Shown: piece by piece, positions 7,844-16,003 of the stretch
Layout of the letters: each line of letters begins with the position of its first letter
How positions within the stretch are numbered: position 1 is the stretch's first letter
DNA from: Bacillota bacterium
GTDB lineage: Bacteria > Bacillota > Clostridia > Acetivibrionales > DTU013
Length of the DNA stretch: 64,000 nucleotides
NCBI GenBank assembly: GCA_023411575.1
Contig: JAEYOP010000006.1
Span: 23,559 to 87,558 of the forward strand
Reading direction: 5' to 3'
The notes under the pieces: generated by a model
The model's database searches: none
Seen by the model: the letters and a program-made list of their open reading frames with translations, nothing else
What the model was told of the DNA's origin: nothing
Made by a program: the position numbers and the translations under genes

Positions 7844-9151
7844 TTATTTGTATTCCGATGGATAATTATTAGCCGGTCGACAGGGCAATTCCAGGATGGC
7901 CTTCAATTCCCCGTCCATCCGCGAAAGGAATTCCGACAGCTTGCTCCGGTCCTTCAGGTCGCCGTAAAGGTTTATGCTGAAGGTCATTTTATCCCGGTAG
8001 CTGCTGACGGCCAACTGAAAATGCGGACGATATTTGATCGAGCCGCTTATGTAGGCATTGGAAACGGGGGAATCTTCAAATATCAGCTTTTCCGAATCCA
8101 GGACTCCGATGTTTGTCATGCAGATGTGGGGATTTTTCAGAAAACGCGCCAGGAGCCGATAGGCCAGAGCGCTTTTGAAAATGGCGAATGCCGCGTCCAG
8201 CTTCAGGAACGTGTTCAGGCCCAGCGAATTCTTCTTTTTGACCTCCATTTCGGAATGGACTTTGGCCAGGGTTTGATAAAAATCCTCGCCGGGGCGGACG
8301 ACGGCACGCAGGATCACGGTGGAAGACAGGTTCGAAAGGGCATTGAAGCGGTTATCCTTTAAATATCTTCGCATATCGATCATGATGGGGATGTGGAGCG
8401 GCTTCCCGTCCAGATGCAGCATTGTGGAAAGCACGCGGAAATAGGCGGCCAGTATGACGTCGTTCACCGTTACACCATGTTGTTTGCAGATATCGCGGAT
8501 TCCATCGTAGACTTCCGGCAAAATTTCACGGGTCAGGATGAAAGGAGACGCTTCCGCTCCCGTGCTCATTGGAAAACGGTACTTGCCTCCCTGGTTGTTA
8601 TCCTTGCGGTTGAACAGGAGAATCCTGATTTTTTCGGTCGGGCGAAGCCCTGAAACGATTCCGCTGAAGCTCCTGTCCCCGTCGATGATGTAGTCCGGCA
8701 CAAAATCAGGATCTTTCAGCAGCCGGGAATAGACCTCTGCCAGCAGATAGACGCATTGCTTCATCCCGGCACCGTCGGCAACCATGTGGTTCATCAGAAC
8801 GGAAAGGGAGTCGCTTTCGGAGCGCAGCAGGCAAACCTTGACTTGAGGGCCGGTTTCTTCGTTTATCCTGGAACAGGTAAACCGCTCGAACGCTTCCGGA
8901 TCCTCCGTTACGGCAAAGAGGTCCGTCCACCGCACCGGACCGGCATCCTCCCAATAGGAATTTCCGTTGTGATTCCGGTAAACCCTCGATAATATGGGCA
9001 CGGTTTCGACCAATCGCCGGACGGCCGCTTCCATGACGGCTGCGTTGATCCTGCCCTCGAATTGGATCACACAGTGCAGTTGATGGTCGCTGAAGCCCGT
9101 TGTATGGTACAAGTACTGGAAATAGTCGAATATTTCTGCTTTGTATCTCAT
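7844..9151 (-). CDS. condensation-domain-like (CoA-dependent acyltransferase superfamily) protein
   Basis: A 435-residue protein with the fold of NRPS condensation domains and related acyltransferases. The active-site HHxxxDG motif appears as NHMVADGAGM (about residue 136-140): the second His and the DG are kept and the first His is Asn, as in several alcohol acetyltransferase-like and PapA-like members. The GVTVNDVILAAYFRVL segment is typical of the second half-domain. No carrier protein or adenylation domain is nearby, so it is not part of a visible NRPS. The ATG at 9151 is chosen; a TTG at 9160 would add three residues. It heads a two-gene unit with the Gfo/Idh dehydrogenase. Confidence 0.75.
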   Translation of the reverse strand: MRYKAEIFDYFQYLYHTTGFSDHQLHCVIQFEGRINAAVMEAAVRRLVETVPILSRVYRNHNGNSYWEDAGPVRWTDLFAVTEDPEAFERFTCSRINEETGPQVKVCLLRSESDSLSVLMNHMVADGAGMKQCVYLLAEVYSRLLKDPDFVPDYIIDGDRSFSGIVSGLRPTEKIRILLFNRKDNNQGGKYRFPMSTGAEASPFILTREILPEVYDGIRDICKQHGVTVNDVILAAYFRVLSTMLHLDGKPLHIPIMIDMRRYLKDNRFNALSNLSSTVILRAVVRPGEDFYQTLAKVHSEMEVKKKNSLGLNTFLKLDAAFAIFKSALAYRLLARFLKNPHICMTNIGVLDSEKLIFEDSPVSNAYISGSIKYRPHFQLAVSSYRDKMTFSINLYGDLKDRSKLSEFLSRMDGELKAILELPCRPANNYPSEYK

Positions 9152-9210
9152 GGGGACCAACTCTTTTCATTCCGCTTTATTCCATTATACTATGTTGTTG
9201 AAGCGCGGTG

Positions 9211-9238
9211 TTGACATTGGCTGCAAATGGGTTATAAT
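9211..9238 (+). promoter_or_regulatory. sigma-A promoter of thrS
   Basis: Perfect TTGACA (9211-9216) and TATAAT (9233-9238) are separated by 16 bp, just upstream of the T-box leader. Confidence 0.88.
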
Positions 9239-9244
9239 AAATAA

Positions 9245-9480
9245 AAGCTCATTTTATCATCCTGCGTTGAAGGGAAGAGTAGACTGTGCAATCCCTGCCA
9301 GAGAGAGACCGCCGCGGCTGGAAGCGGACTCGGGGGAAAACAGCCGAAGACCGCCCCGGAGCGGGAACGTTGATTACGTTATAATCGCAATAAGATTAAA
9401 TAAGGGTGGAACCACGGGAGTAAGCTCTCGTCCCTTGCGGGGCATCAACAGTGCCGCAGGAGATGAGGGCTTTATTGTTT
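9245..9480 (+). promoter_or_regulatory. T-box riboswitch leader of thrS
   Basis: The leader senses uncharged tRNA-Thr and lets transcription read into thrS. The T-box core AGGGTGGAACCACGG lies at 9403-9417 and the Stem I region with AGAGTAGA and AGAGAGA at about 9276-9310. An intrinsic terminator follows: AGCTCTCGTCCCTTGCGG (from 9423) pairs, with some G-U, with the strand ending GATGAGGGCT near 9471, followed by TTATTGTTT. The antiterminator would use the T-box core against the 5' arm of that stem. I could not decide the specifier codon: ACC (9350-9352) and ACG (9367-9369) are both threonine codons in plausible positions. Confidence 0.93.
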
Positions 9481-9529
9481 GCATGAAATGTCACAATGGA
9501 ACGGATATTTATTTAAAGGAGGCGTGGAT

Positions 9530-11479
9530 ATGATCAAAATTACCTTGAAGGATGGAAGCGTAAAGGAATATAACGAAGGAACGACCGTTATGCAGGTGGC
9601 GGAAAGCATCAGCGCGGGGCTCGCAAGGGTTGCCCTCGCGGCGGAGATCGACGGCGCGGTAAAGGAGCTTTCGACCGTATTGGAGAAGGACTGCAGCCTG
9701 AATCTGCTCACCTTTGACAGCGAGGGGGGGAAGCATGCCTTCCGGCATACGGCGTCCCACATTATGGCCCAGGCGGTCAAAAGACTTTTCCCGGGTGCGA
9801 AGCTGGCCATAGGCCCGGCGATCGAGAACGGCTTCTATTATGATTTCGAGCTGGACCGCACCTTCCTGGCGGAGGATCTGGAAAAGATCGAAAAGGAAAT
9901 GGAGAAGATCGTGAAGGAGGACCTTGCCCTGGAACGGTTTACCCTCCCCAGGAGCGAAGCGATCAAGTTCATGGAAGAGAAGGGCGAGCCTTACAAGGTG
10001 GAGCTCATTCAGGATTTGCCGGAGGATGCGGTTATTTCCTTCTACAAACAGGGCGAATTCACCGACCTGTGCGCAGGACCTCATGCTCCAACCACAGGAA
10101 AGATCAAGGCGTTCAAGCTGACGCAGGTGGCAGGCGCTTACTGGCGCGGCAATGAGAAGAACAAAATGCTGCAGAGGATATACGGCACCGCGTTCGCTAA
10201 AAAGAACGAGATGGAAGAATACCTGACCATGCTGGAGGAAGCGAAAAAACGCGACCACAACAAGGTGGGCAGGGAGCTTGAATATTTCACGACGGTGGAC
10301 TACATCGGACAGGGCTTGCCGATCCTGATGCCCAAGGGCGCAAAGGTCATCCAGCTCCTGCAGCGGTTCGTGGAGGACGAAGAGGAAAAACGCGGCTACC
10401 TGCTGACGAAGACCCCGTTCATGGCAAAGCGGGAGCTGTATAAGATATCGGGCCACTGGGACCATTACAGGGATGGCATGTTCATCATGGGGGACCCGGA
10501 AAAATTCGAGGACGAGAAGGAAGAAATCTTTGCCCTGCGTCCGATGACCTGCCCGTTCCAGTTCCAGGTCTACCTCAACAGGCTCAGGAGCTACCGCGAG
10601 CTGCCCATGCGTTTCAATGAAACCTCGACCCTTTTCCGCAACGAGTCCTCCGGCGAAATGCACGGCTTGATCCGCGTCCGGCAGTTTACCATCTCCGAGG
10701 GCCACCTGGCCTGCATGCCCGAACAGCTCGAAGAGGAATTCGCAGGCTGCATCGATCTGGCGATCTTCATGCTGAAGGCCGTAGGGCTGGATTCCGACGT
10801 ATCCTACCGCTTCTCCAAGTGGGACCCCAACAACAAGGAGAAGTACATCGGCACCGAGGAGCAGTGGAATGAAGTCCAGGGCCGTATGCGGGAAATCCTG
10901 AACGACCTGAAGATCCCCTATACGGAAGCGGACGGCGAGGCCGCGTTCTACGGACCGAAGCTGGACATCCAGATCAGGAACGTACACGGCAAGGAAGATA
11001 CGCTGATCACTGTACAGATCGACTTCCTGCTGGCCGAAAAATTCGGTATGGAATATGTGGACCGGGATGGGCAGAAGAAGTACCCGTACGTGATCCACAG
11101 GACCTCCATCGGCTGCTACGAAAGGACGCTTGCCCTGCTGATCGAAAAATATGCCGGAGCGATGCCTACCTGGCTGGCGCCCGTGCAGGTCAAGCTGCTT
11201 CCGATCATCGACAAGCACCACGCGTATGCGAAGGAAGTCCGCGATGCGCTCCAGGCCAGCGGAATCCGGGTGGAAACCGATCTGCGCAACGAAAAGATCG
11301 GCTACAAGATCCGGGAGGCGCAGATGGAAAAGGTACCCTACATGCTGGTCATCGGCGACAAGGAAACGGAAAACAGGCAGGTCGCCGTCCGGTCCCGCAA
11401 GGAGGGCGACTTGGGCGCGATGGCCCTGGACGCCTTTATCGAGAAGATCGTGAAGGAAGTCAAGGACCGGGTTCTGTAA
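9530..11479 (+). CDS. thrS: threonyl-tRNA synthetase
   Basis: Class II synthetase that charges tRNA-Thr. Order: TGS domain (1-62), editing domain with HTASH (about residue 73), the class II catalytic core, and the anticodon-binding domain from about 540. The zinc ligands are present: Cys in PMTCP, His in GEMHG and His in YVIHR. The first signature reads RPMTCPFQFQVY where most bacterial enzymes have a PMNCPxH motif, and motif 3 reads IGCYERTLALLIE, so this is a divergent lineage. At 649 residues it is of normal length. AAAGGAGG (9515-9522) selects the ATG at 9530; a TTG at 9479 lies in the leader and is rejected. Expression is set by the T-box. Confidence 0.97.
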   Translation: MIKITLKDGSVKEYNEGTTVMQVAESISAGLARVALAAEIDGAVKELSTVLEKDCSLNLLTFDSEGGKHAFRHTASHIMAQAVKRLFPGAKLAIGPAIENGFYYDFELDRTFLAEDLEKIEKEMEKIVKEDLALERFTLPRSEAIKFMEEKGEPYKVELIQDLPEDAVISFYKQGEFTDLCAGPHAPTTGKIKAFKLTQVAGAYWRGNEKNKMLQRIYGTAFAKKNEMEEYLTMLEEAKKRDHNKVGRELEYFTTVDYIGQGLPILMPKGAKVIQLLQRFVEDEEEKRGYLLTKTPFMAKRELYKISGHWDHYRDGMFIMGDPEKFEDEKEEIFALRPMTCPFQFQVYLNRLRSYRELPMRFNETSTLFRNESSGEMHGLIRVRQFTISEGHLACMPEQLEEEFAGCIDLAIFMLKAVGLDSDVSYRFSKWDPNNKEKYIGTEEQWNEVQGRMREILNDLKIPYTEADGEAAFYGPKLDIQIRNVHGKEDTLITVQIDFLLAEKFGMEYVDRDGQKKYPYVIHRTSIGCYERTLALLIEKYAGAMPTWLAPVQVKLLPIIDKHHAYAKEVRDALQASGIRVETDLRNEKIGYKIREAQMEKVPYMLVIGDKETENRQVAVRSRKEGDLGAMALDAFIEKIVKEVKDRVL

Positions 11480-11511
11480 CAGCCGAATTGCAATATTATA
11501 AAAATCGACAG

Positions 11512-11555
11512 GACAGTTTTCTTCCGCCCGCAAGCGGGGAGAACTGCCCTTTTTT
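11512..11555 (+). terminator. intrinsic terminator after thrS
   Basis: CAGTTTTCTTCCGC (11514-11527) pairs with GCGGGGAGAACTG (11534-11546), followed by CCCTTTTTT. Confidence 0.9.
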
Positions 11556-11627
11556 CGCGCGTATTTTCGTTTTTCGTGCCTTCGCGCGCATCCGGCTTTT
11601 CGGTTTTTTATCCTGCTTTTCGTGCAG

Positions 11628-11655
11628 TTGACATACGGAACCGTTCGGATATAAT
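11628..11655 (+). promoter_or_regulatory. sigma-A promoter of thyA-folA
   Basis: TTGACA (11628-11633) and TATAAT (11650-11655) with a 16-bp spacer, 70 bp before the thyA start. Confidence 0.87.
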
Positions 11656-11724
11656 GGATTAAGATGCGAGCTGTAAAGCAGGCGTTTACAGAGGAGCAAT
11701 TCGCATTTACGGAGGAGGAATTCG

Positions 11725-12555
11725 ATGAGCAAAGCGGACAAGCTATTCATTGATATGTGCACGGACATACTGGATAACGGCTACTCTTCGGAGGGGCAGG
11801 TCGTCAGGGCCGTTTGGGACGACGGACAGCCCGCCCACACGATTAAAAAATTCTGCGTGGTCAACCGGTATGATCTTTCCGAAGAATTTCCGATCCTGAC
11901 CTTGCGTCCCACCAACCTGAAGGCGGCAATCGACGAGCTTCTCTGGATCTGGCAGCGCAAGTCCAACAACGTCCATGATCTCAACAGCCATATCTGGGAC
12001 AGCTGGGCCGATGAGACCGGTTCCATCGGAAAGGCCTACGGCTACCAGCTTCAGGTCAAGCATAAATACAAAGAGGGCGAATTCGACCAGGTGGACCGGC
12101 TGTTGTTCGACCTCAAGAACAATCCGTACAGCAGGCGGATGATTGTCAATCTATACAACCACAGCGACCTGCATGAGATGAATCTTTATCCTTGTGCATA
12201 TAGCATGACCTTCAATGTAACCGGCAACAAGCTGAATGCAATACTGAACCAGCGCTCACAGGATGTCCTGGTGGCAAATAACTGGAATGTGTGCATGTAT
12301 TCCATACTGGTACATATGATGGCCCAGGTGAGCGGGTTTGAAGCAGGCGAATTTGTGCATGTCATAGCCGACGCCCATATATACGACCGGCATATTCCGC
12401 TGGTCCGCGAGCTGATCGCCCGCCCGGCCTTCGACGCGCCGAAGCTGGTCATCAACCCGGAAGTAAAGGATTTCTACGCCTTCCGGGTGGAGGATTTCGT
12501 GCTGGAGAATTACCAGCGGGGACCGCAGATCAAGAATATTCCCGTTGCCGTGTAA
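11725..12555 (+). CDS. thyA: thymidylate synthase (ThyA type)
   Basis: Makes dTMP from dUMP with methylene-tetrahydrofolate, oxidising the folate to dihydrofolate. The nucleophile is in NLYPCAYSMTF, where most ThyA proteins have PPCHxxxQF, so the His and Gln after the Cys are replaced. The dUMP-binding ILNQRSQDVLVANNWN keeps the essential Arg, Ser, Asp and Asn, and HIYDRH near the C-terminus matches the usual HxYxNH. Length 276 is normal. GGAGGAGGA precedes the ATG. folA follows 89 bp later, the classic pairing because DHFR regenerates the folate consumed here. The variant active site marks a divergent clade rather than a dead enzyme. Confidence 0.95.
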   Translation: MSKADKLFIDMCTDILDNGYSSEGQVVRAVWDDGQPAHTIKKFCVVNRYDLSEEFPILTLRPTNLKAAIDELLWIWQRKSNNVHDLNSHIWDSWADETGSIGKAYGYQLQVKHKYKEGEFDQVDRLLFDLKNNPYSRRMIVNLYNHSDLHEMNLYPCAYSMTFNVTGNKLNAILNQRSQDVLVANNWNVCMYSILVHMMAQVSGFEAGEFVHVIADAHIYDRHIPLVRELIARPAFDAPKLVINPEVKDFYAFRVEDFVLENYQRGPQIKNIPVAV

Positions 12556-12644
12556 AAGCCGGCGGAGCGGTCCGGCGAAGCGGGCCGGTATTTGCGGGAT
12601 TTGTGGCAGCATTGCGTATGGTGGCGGTTTAAAGGAGAAACAGG

Positions 12645-13160
12645 ATGAAAGCGATATTATCGGCGGATTTGAACTGGGGGATCGGCTGCGGAGGCAAGCT
12701 TCTCCAGCGGGTGCCGGAAGACATGAAGTTCTTTATGAATATGACCACCGGAAAGGCTGTCGTGATGGGAAGGGAGACCTTTGAGTCCCTGCCCGGAATG
12801 CAGCCGCTGAAGGACAGGGTCAACATCGTATTGACAACAAAAGGCCGATATGAGGATGAACGGCTGATCATATGCCGTTCCGCCGGCGAGCTTTACAGGG
12901 AGCTGCCAAAGTACGATACGGACGATGTATTTGTCATAGGCGGCGAATCGGTTTACACCCAGCTTCTGCCCTACTGCTCCGAGGTATACGTTACGCGGTT
13001 TGAAAAGACGTTCGAGGCGGACAGGCATTTCCCGAATCTCGATCAAATGCCGGGCTGGCGGCTGGAGACCGAAAGCGAACAGCACTTTTACAAGGAAATG
13101 GGCTTCCGGTACCGGAAATATGTCAATACCGCGGTTGCCGATTTGAAGCTGCTGATATAA
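12645..13160 (+). CDS. folA: dihydrofolate reductase
   Basis: Reduces dihydrofolate to tetrahydrofolate with NADPH in the cytoplasm. The N-terminus MKAILSADLNWGIGCGGKL matches the Met20-loop region, PEDMKFF holds the acidic active-site residue (usual form P-x-D-x-x-x-F), VVMGRETFESLPG is the NADPH-binding motif, and VFVIGGESVYTQLLPYC is the second glycine motif. At 171 residues it is full length. AAAGGAG precedes the ATG. It is in an operon with thyA, whose product it recycles. Confidence 0.97.
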   Translation: MKAILSADLNWGIGCGGKLLQRVPEDMKFFMNMTTGKAVVMGRETFESLPGMQPLKDRVNIVLTTKGRYEDERLIICRSAGELYRELPKYDTDDVFVIGGESVYTQLLPYCSEVYVTRFEKTFEADRHFPNLDQMPGWRLETESEQHFYKEMGFRYRKYVNTAVADLKLLI

Positions 13161-13182
13161 AGCTGCCGGTTTAAAGCCGGTT

Positions 13183-13223
13183 TAAAGTCGTCAATTAAAA
13201 GTTGTCAATTTAAAGTCGTCAAT
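13183..13223 (+). repeat. three short direct repeats before the YesM gene
   Basis: AAAGTCGTCAAT (13183-13194), AAAGTTGTCAAT (about 13198-13209) and AAAGTCGTCAAT (13212-13223) recur every 14-15 bp. They may be an operator for the downstream regulator or simply an expanded spacer. Confidence 0.55.
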
Positions 13224-13241
13224 CAAAATAGAGGTCCGGTT

Positions 13242-15059
13242 ATGCTGCGAGAACATCTGAAACGCCTGTCTGACAGGATCAAAAAAATGGTTGCCGGAAA
13301 GCTGGCCAACAAGCTGATCCTGATTTTGTCCCCGTCCGTGGCGGTCTTTATCATCCTGCTCATTTTTATTTCCTATACCCGGACCACGGAAACCCTGAAA
13401 AATGATTTCGTGGAGAACAACAAAAGCATTTTGAAGCTGGTCAGCCAGAATTTTGACAATTACATGGACCAGATCGACGAATTTTCCCTTACGCCGCGGA
13501 TGGACGTGTCGGGCCGGTTCATGAAGCTCCTCCCGCTGAAGGAGCACGATTACGAAAGCGACAGCTACCTGGACGAGCAGATCGTCAACATGTTCAATAC
13601 GAGGCAGGACGTAGAGCAAATGAGGCTGTACATCCCGGCCTGCGGCAAGGAAAAGTACATATCCCGGTCCTTTCCGAAGGTTCGGAACAACACCGACGTC
13701 GATTTCCGGCAGGAAACATGGTACAAGGAATCGGTCCGCGGCATCTATTACCGGTGGGTGGAGCCGGGACGGCAGAATACCGGCAATGGGGCCGGCGAGG
13801 GGAAGAAGGTTCTGCTTACGTTTTACCGGGCGCTGATCAATATTCCGGACCAGCGGCCCCTTGGGGTGATCGCCATCTCACTGAACTATTCCCAGATCAA
13901 CCGGATGATCCGGGGGGAATACACGCAGAACGGCGAGATCATCTGCATCCTCGACCGGAACAACAAGGCCATGTACTGCAGCGACAGCGGCTTCCAGGAC
14001 AATCCGGCCCTTGCGGACCTGTTCCGGGGCGAGGGGAAGGCTTCGGCTTCCGGCGACTTTTACACCAAAATCGGCAGCAGCAATTACCTGGCCGTATATA
14101 CAACGTCGGACAACCTGGAATGGAAAGCGGTCAAGCTGATTCCGGTCAACATGCTCAATGAAAAGGTCCGTGAAACAAGAAATATCAGCATTCTCCTGGC
14201 CATCCTGTTCATTGTGATCTTCACGCTGTTGATCATCTTTGTATCGACCCTGATCACGGGGCCTCTCCGGAGGCTTTCCCGGCAGATGGACAAGGTCGGC
14301 GGCGGTAATTTCAAAACGAAGGCCCAGGTAAGGGGCGACGACGAGATCGCCCATCTGGCTCACAAGTTCAACGACATGGTGGAACAGGTCGATGAGCTGG
14401 TAAGTGAAACCTATATGGCGCAGATTAACGAAAAAACAGCCCGGCTGAAGGCATTGGAGGCCCAGATCAATCCCCATTTCATCTATAATTCGCTGCAGGC
14501 CATATCCGCAAAAGCAGTGGTCAGCGGAAGGAAAGACCTGAGCAGGATGATAGAAGCTCTGGCGTACAATCTCCGGTATTGCATCAAAGGCGGCGACATG
14601 GTCAAGGTTTCGGACGAAATCGCCCATATGGAGAATTTCCTGATCCTGCACAAGGCGCGGTTTGAAGACCGGCTGTCCGTTGAAATCGTTGTGGAGGAAG
14701 GCACCCCGGACATCATCGTGCCGAAGCTTTCCGTCCACACCCTGGTGGAAAATTCCATCAAGCACTGTCTTGAACAGATGACGCAGTCCATTTTGATCCG
14801 GATCCACGCCTATGCGGGGGATGGCAATATCACGATCAGCGTCTCGGACGACGGGCCCGGCATGACCCCGGAAAGGCTGCAGCAGGTGCTGGAAGAGCTG
14901 GAGGATCCCAGATGGCTCGAAAAGCCGGAGGAGAGCATCGGGCTGAAAAACCTCAATGCAAGGCTGAAGCTGATGTATGGAAACGAGGCCCATCTGGAGC
15001 TTGAGAGCAGTCAAAACATCGGAACGGAAATCCGGATCATTTTGCCCGCAAAGCAGTAA
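13242..15059 (+). CDS. YesM-type sensor histidine kinase
   Basis: Membrane sensor kinase of the LytS/YesM class (605 residues). Membrane helices at about 20-42 and 310-335 enclose an extracytoplasmic sensor domain of roughly 265 residues. HAMP follows (about 337-390), then the His_kinase domain with phosphoacceptor His412 in QINPHFIYNSL, and the HATPase domain with N-box HTLVENSIKHC, G1 SDDGPGM and G2 SIGLKNLNARL. The partner response regulator starts 35 bp downstream and a sugar-binding protein and two permeases come next. This layout is typical of systems that sense an oligosaccharide and induce its ABC importer. Confidence 0.95.
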   Translation: MLREHLKRLSDRIKKMVAGKLANKLILILSPSVAVFIILLIFISYTRTTETLKNDFVENNKSILKLVSQNFDNYMDQIDEFSLTPRMDVSGRFMKLLPLKEHDYESDSYLDEQIVNMFNTRQDVEQMRLYIPACGKEKYISRSFPKVRNNTDVDFRQETWYKESVRGIYYRWVEPGRQNTGNGAGEGKKVLLTFYRALINIPDQRPLGVIAISLNYSQINRMIRGEYTQNGEIICILDRNNKAMYCSDSGFQDNPALADLFRGEGKASASGDFYTKIGSSNYLAVYTTSDNLEWKAVKLIPVNMLNEKVRETRNISILLAILFIVIFTLLIIFVSTLITGPLRRLSRQMDKVGGGNFKTKAQVRGDDEIAHLAHKFNDMVEQVDELVSETYMAQINEKTARLKALEAQINPHFIYNSLQAISAKAVVSGRKDLSRMIEALAYNLRYCIKGGDMVKVSDEIAHMENFLILHKARFEDRLSVEIVVEEGTPDIIVPKLSVHTLVENSIKHCLEQMTQSILIRIHAYAGDGNITISVSDDGPGMTPERLQQVLEELEDPRWLEKPEESIGLKNLNARLKLMYGNEAHLELESSQNIGTEIRIILPAKQ

Positions 15060-15094
15060 TTGCCGCGGCGGATATTGCAGAGAGGTGGAATCGA

Positions 15095-15856
15095 GTGTAC
15101 AAGGTATTGATTGTAGATGATGAAAAGCCGGTCAGAACGGTAATCCAGGCACTGGGCAAATGGGAGCGGCTGAAGGTCGATACCGTTTACGAAGCCCCGG
15201 AAGGGGAAAGCGCGCTGGGAATCATGCGGCAGAACAAGCCGGACATCGTGTTTGTGGATATGAAGATGCCCAATATGAACGGCATGGATTTTCTTCATAT
15301 TGCCTCCGAGGAATTTCCGGATTCGAAATACATCGTCGTCAGCGGCTACGACGACTTTGAATATGCAAGGCAGGCCATCCGGGCGGGGGTTCTGGACTAC
15401 CTGCTCAAGCCGGTGATCGAAGCCGAGCTGGACGAGGTCCTGCAAAGGGCGGTCAGCCTGCTGGAGAGCGACAGGCTGAGCAGACCGGGCGATCTCCTGG
15501 GAAGCTTCCATTCCAACCTGAAAGGCGGCGCCAAAGCCTATTTGTATGAAATCAAGGACTATATCGACCGCAATTTCAGCGAAGACATCCGGCTTACCTG
15601 CTTCTCCGACCGGTATTATCTCAGCAAGGAGTACCTTTCGAAGCAATTCCGGGAGGAGTTCGGCTACAATATCTATGAGTATGTCCTGAAGGTACGGATG
15701 GACAAGGCGCAGATCCTTCTGGCCGAACCGGGCGCCAAGATCCAGGATATTGCCGAGTATCTGGGCTACAAGGACAACAACTACTTCAGCAGGGCTTTCA
15801 AGGCCTACTTCGGAGTTTCACCCACCGAATACCGGGAGAATTCCTCTTCCCGGTAA
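15095..15856 (+). CDS. YesN-type response regulator with AraC DNA-binding domain
   Basis: Cytoplasmic transcription regulator of 253 residues. The receiver domain has acidic pocket D9/D10 (VDDEK), phosphoacceptor Asp55 (VFVDMKMP) and Lys in LLKPV. Two AraC-type helix-turn-helices occupy about residues 150-250, ending GVSPTEYREN. It is shorter than many YesN proteins (usually 250-540) because the middle linker is short. The start is GTG at 15095 with GAGAGG upstream. It should be phosphorylated by the kinase encoded just before it and activate the following transporter genes. Confidence 0.95.
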   Translation: MYKVLIVDDEKPVRTVIQALGKWERLKVDTVYEAPEGESALGIMRQNKPDIVFVDMKMPNMNGMDFLHIASEEFPDSKYIVVSGYDDFEYARQAIRAGVLDYLLKPVIEAELDEVLQRAVSLLESDRLSRPGDLLGSFHSNLKGGAKAYLYEIKDYIDRNFSEDIRLTCFSDRYYLSKEYLSKQFREEFGYNIYEYVLKVRMDKAQILLAEPGAKIQDIAEYLGYKDNNYFSRAFKAYFGVSPTEYRENSSSR

Positions 15857-16003
15857 GGAGCCACCGGAACTAATTTTCCAATTGTTCCGAATTGTTCATT
15901 TTTGTACATCAACTCCTTCATTTTTTTGCATTCAGGTGGAGTTCCGTCCCTGCTACTATTTTATTGTCAGCCCGTTCGGGCACTATTAAAAGGAGGTTCG
16001 GTT

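Noticed and set aside
9509..11533. A 674-codon open frame antisense to thrS
   Set aside because: It mirrors a well-conserved synthetase gene; the protein is rich in Arg/His/Leu with no family signature. Long antisense frames here follow from codon bias.
13183..13223. SorC-type operator upstream of the first YesM gene
   Set aside because: The repeats are direct (AAAGTCGTCAAT), not the ATRACAWRTGTYAT palindrome.
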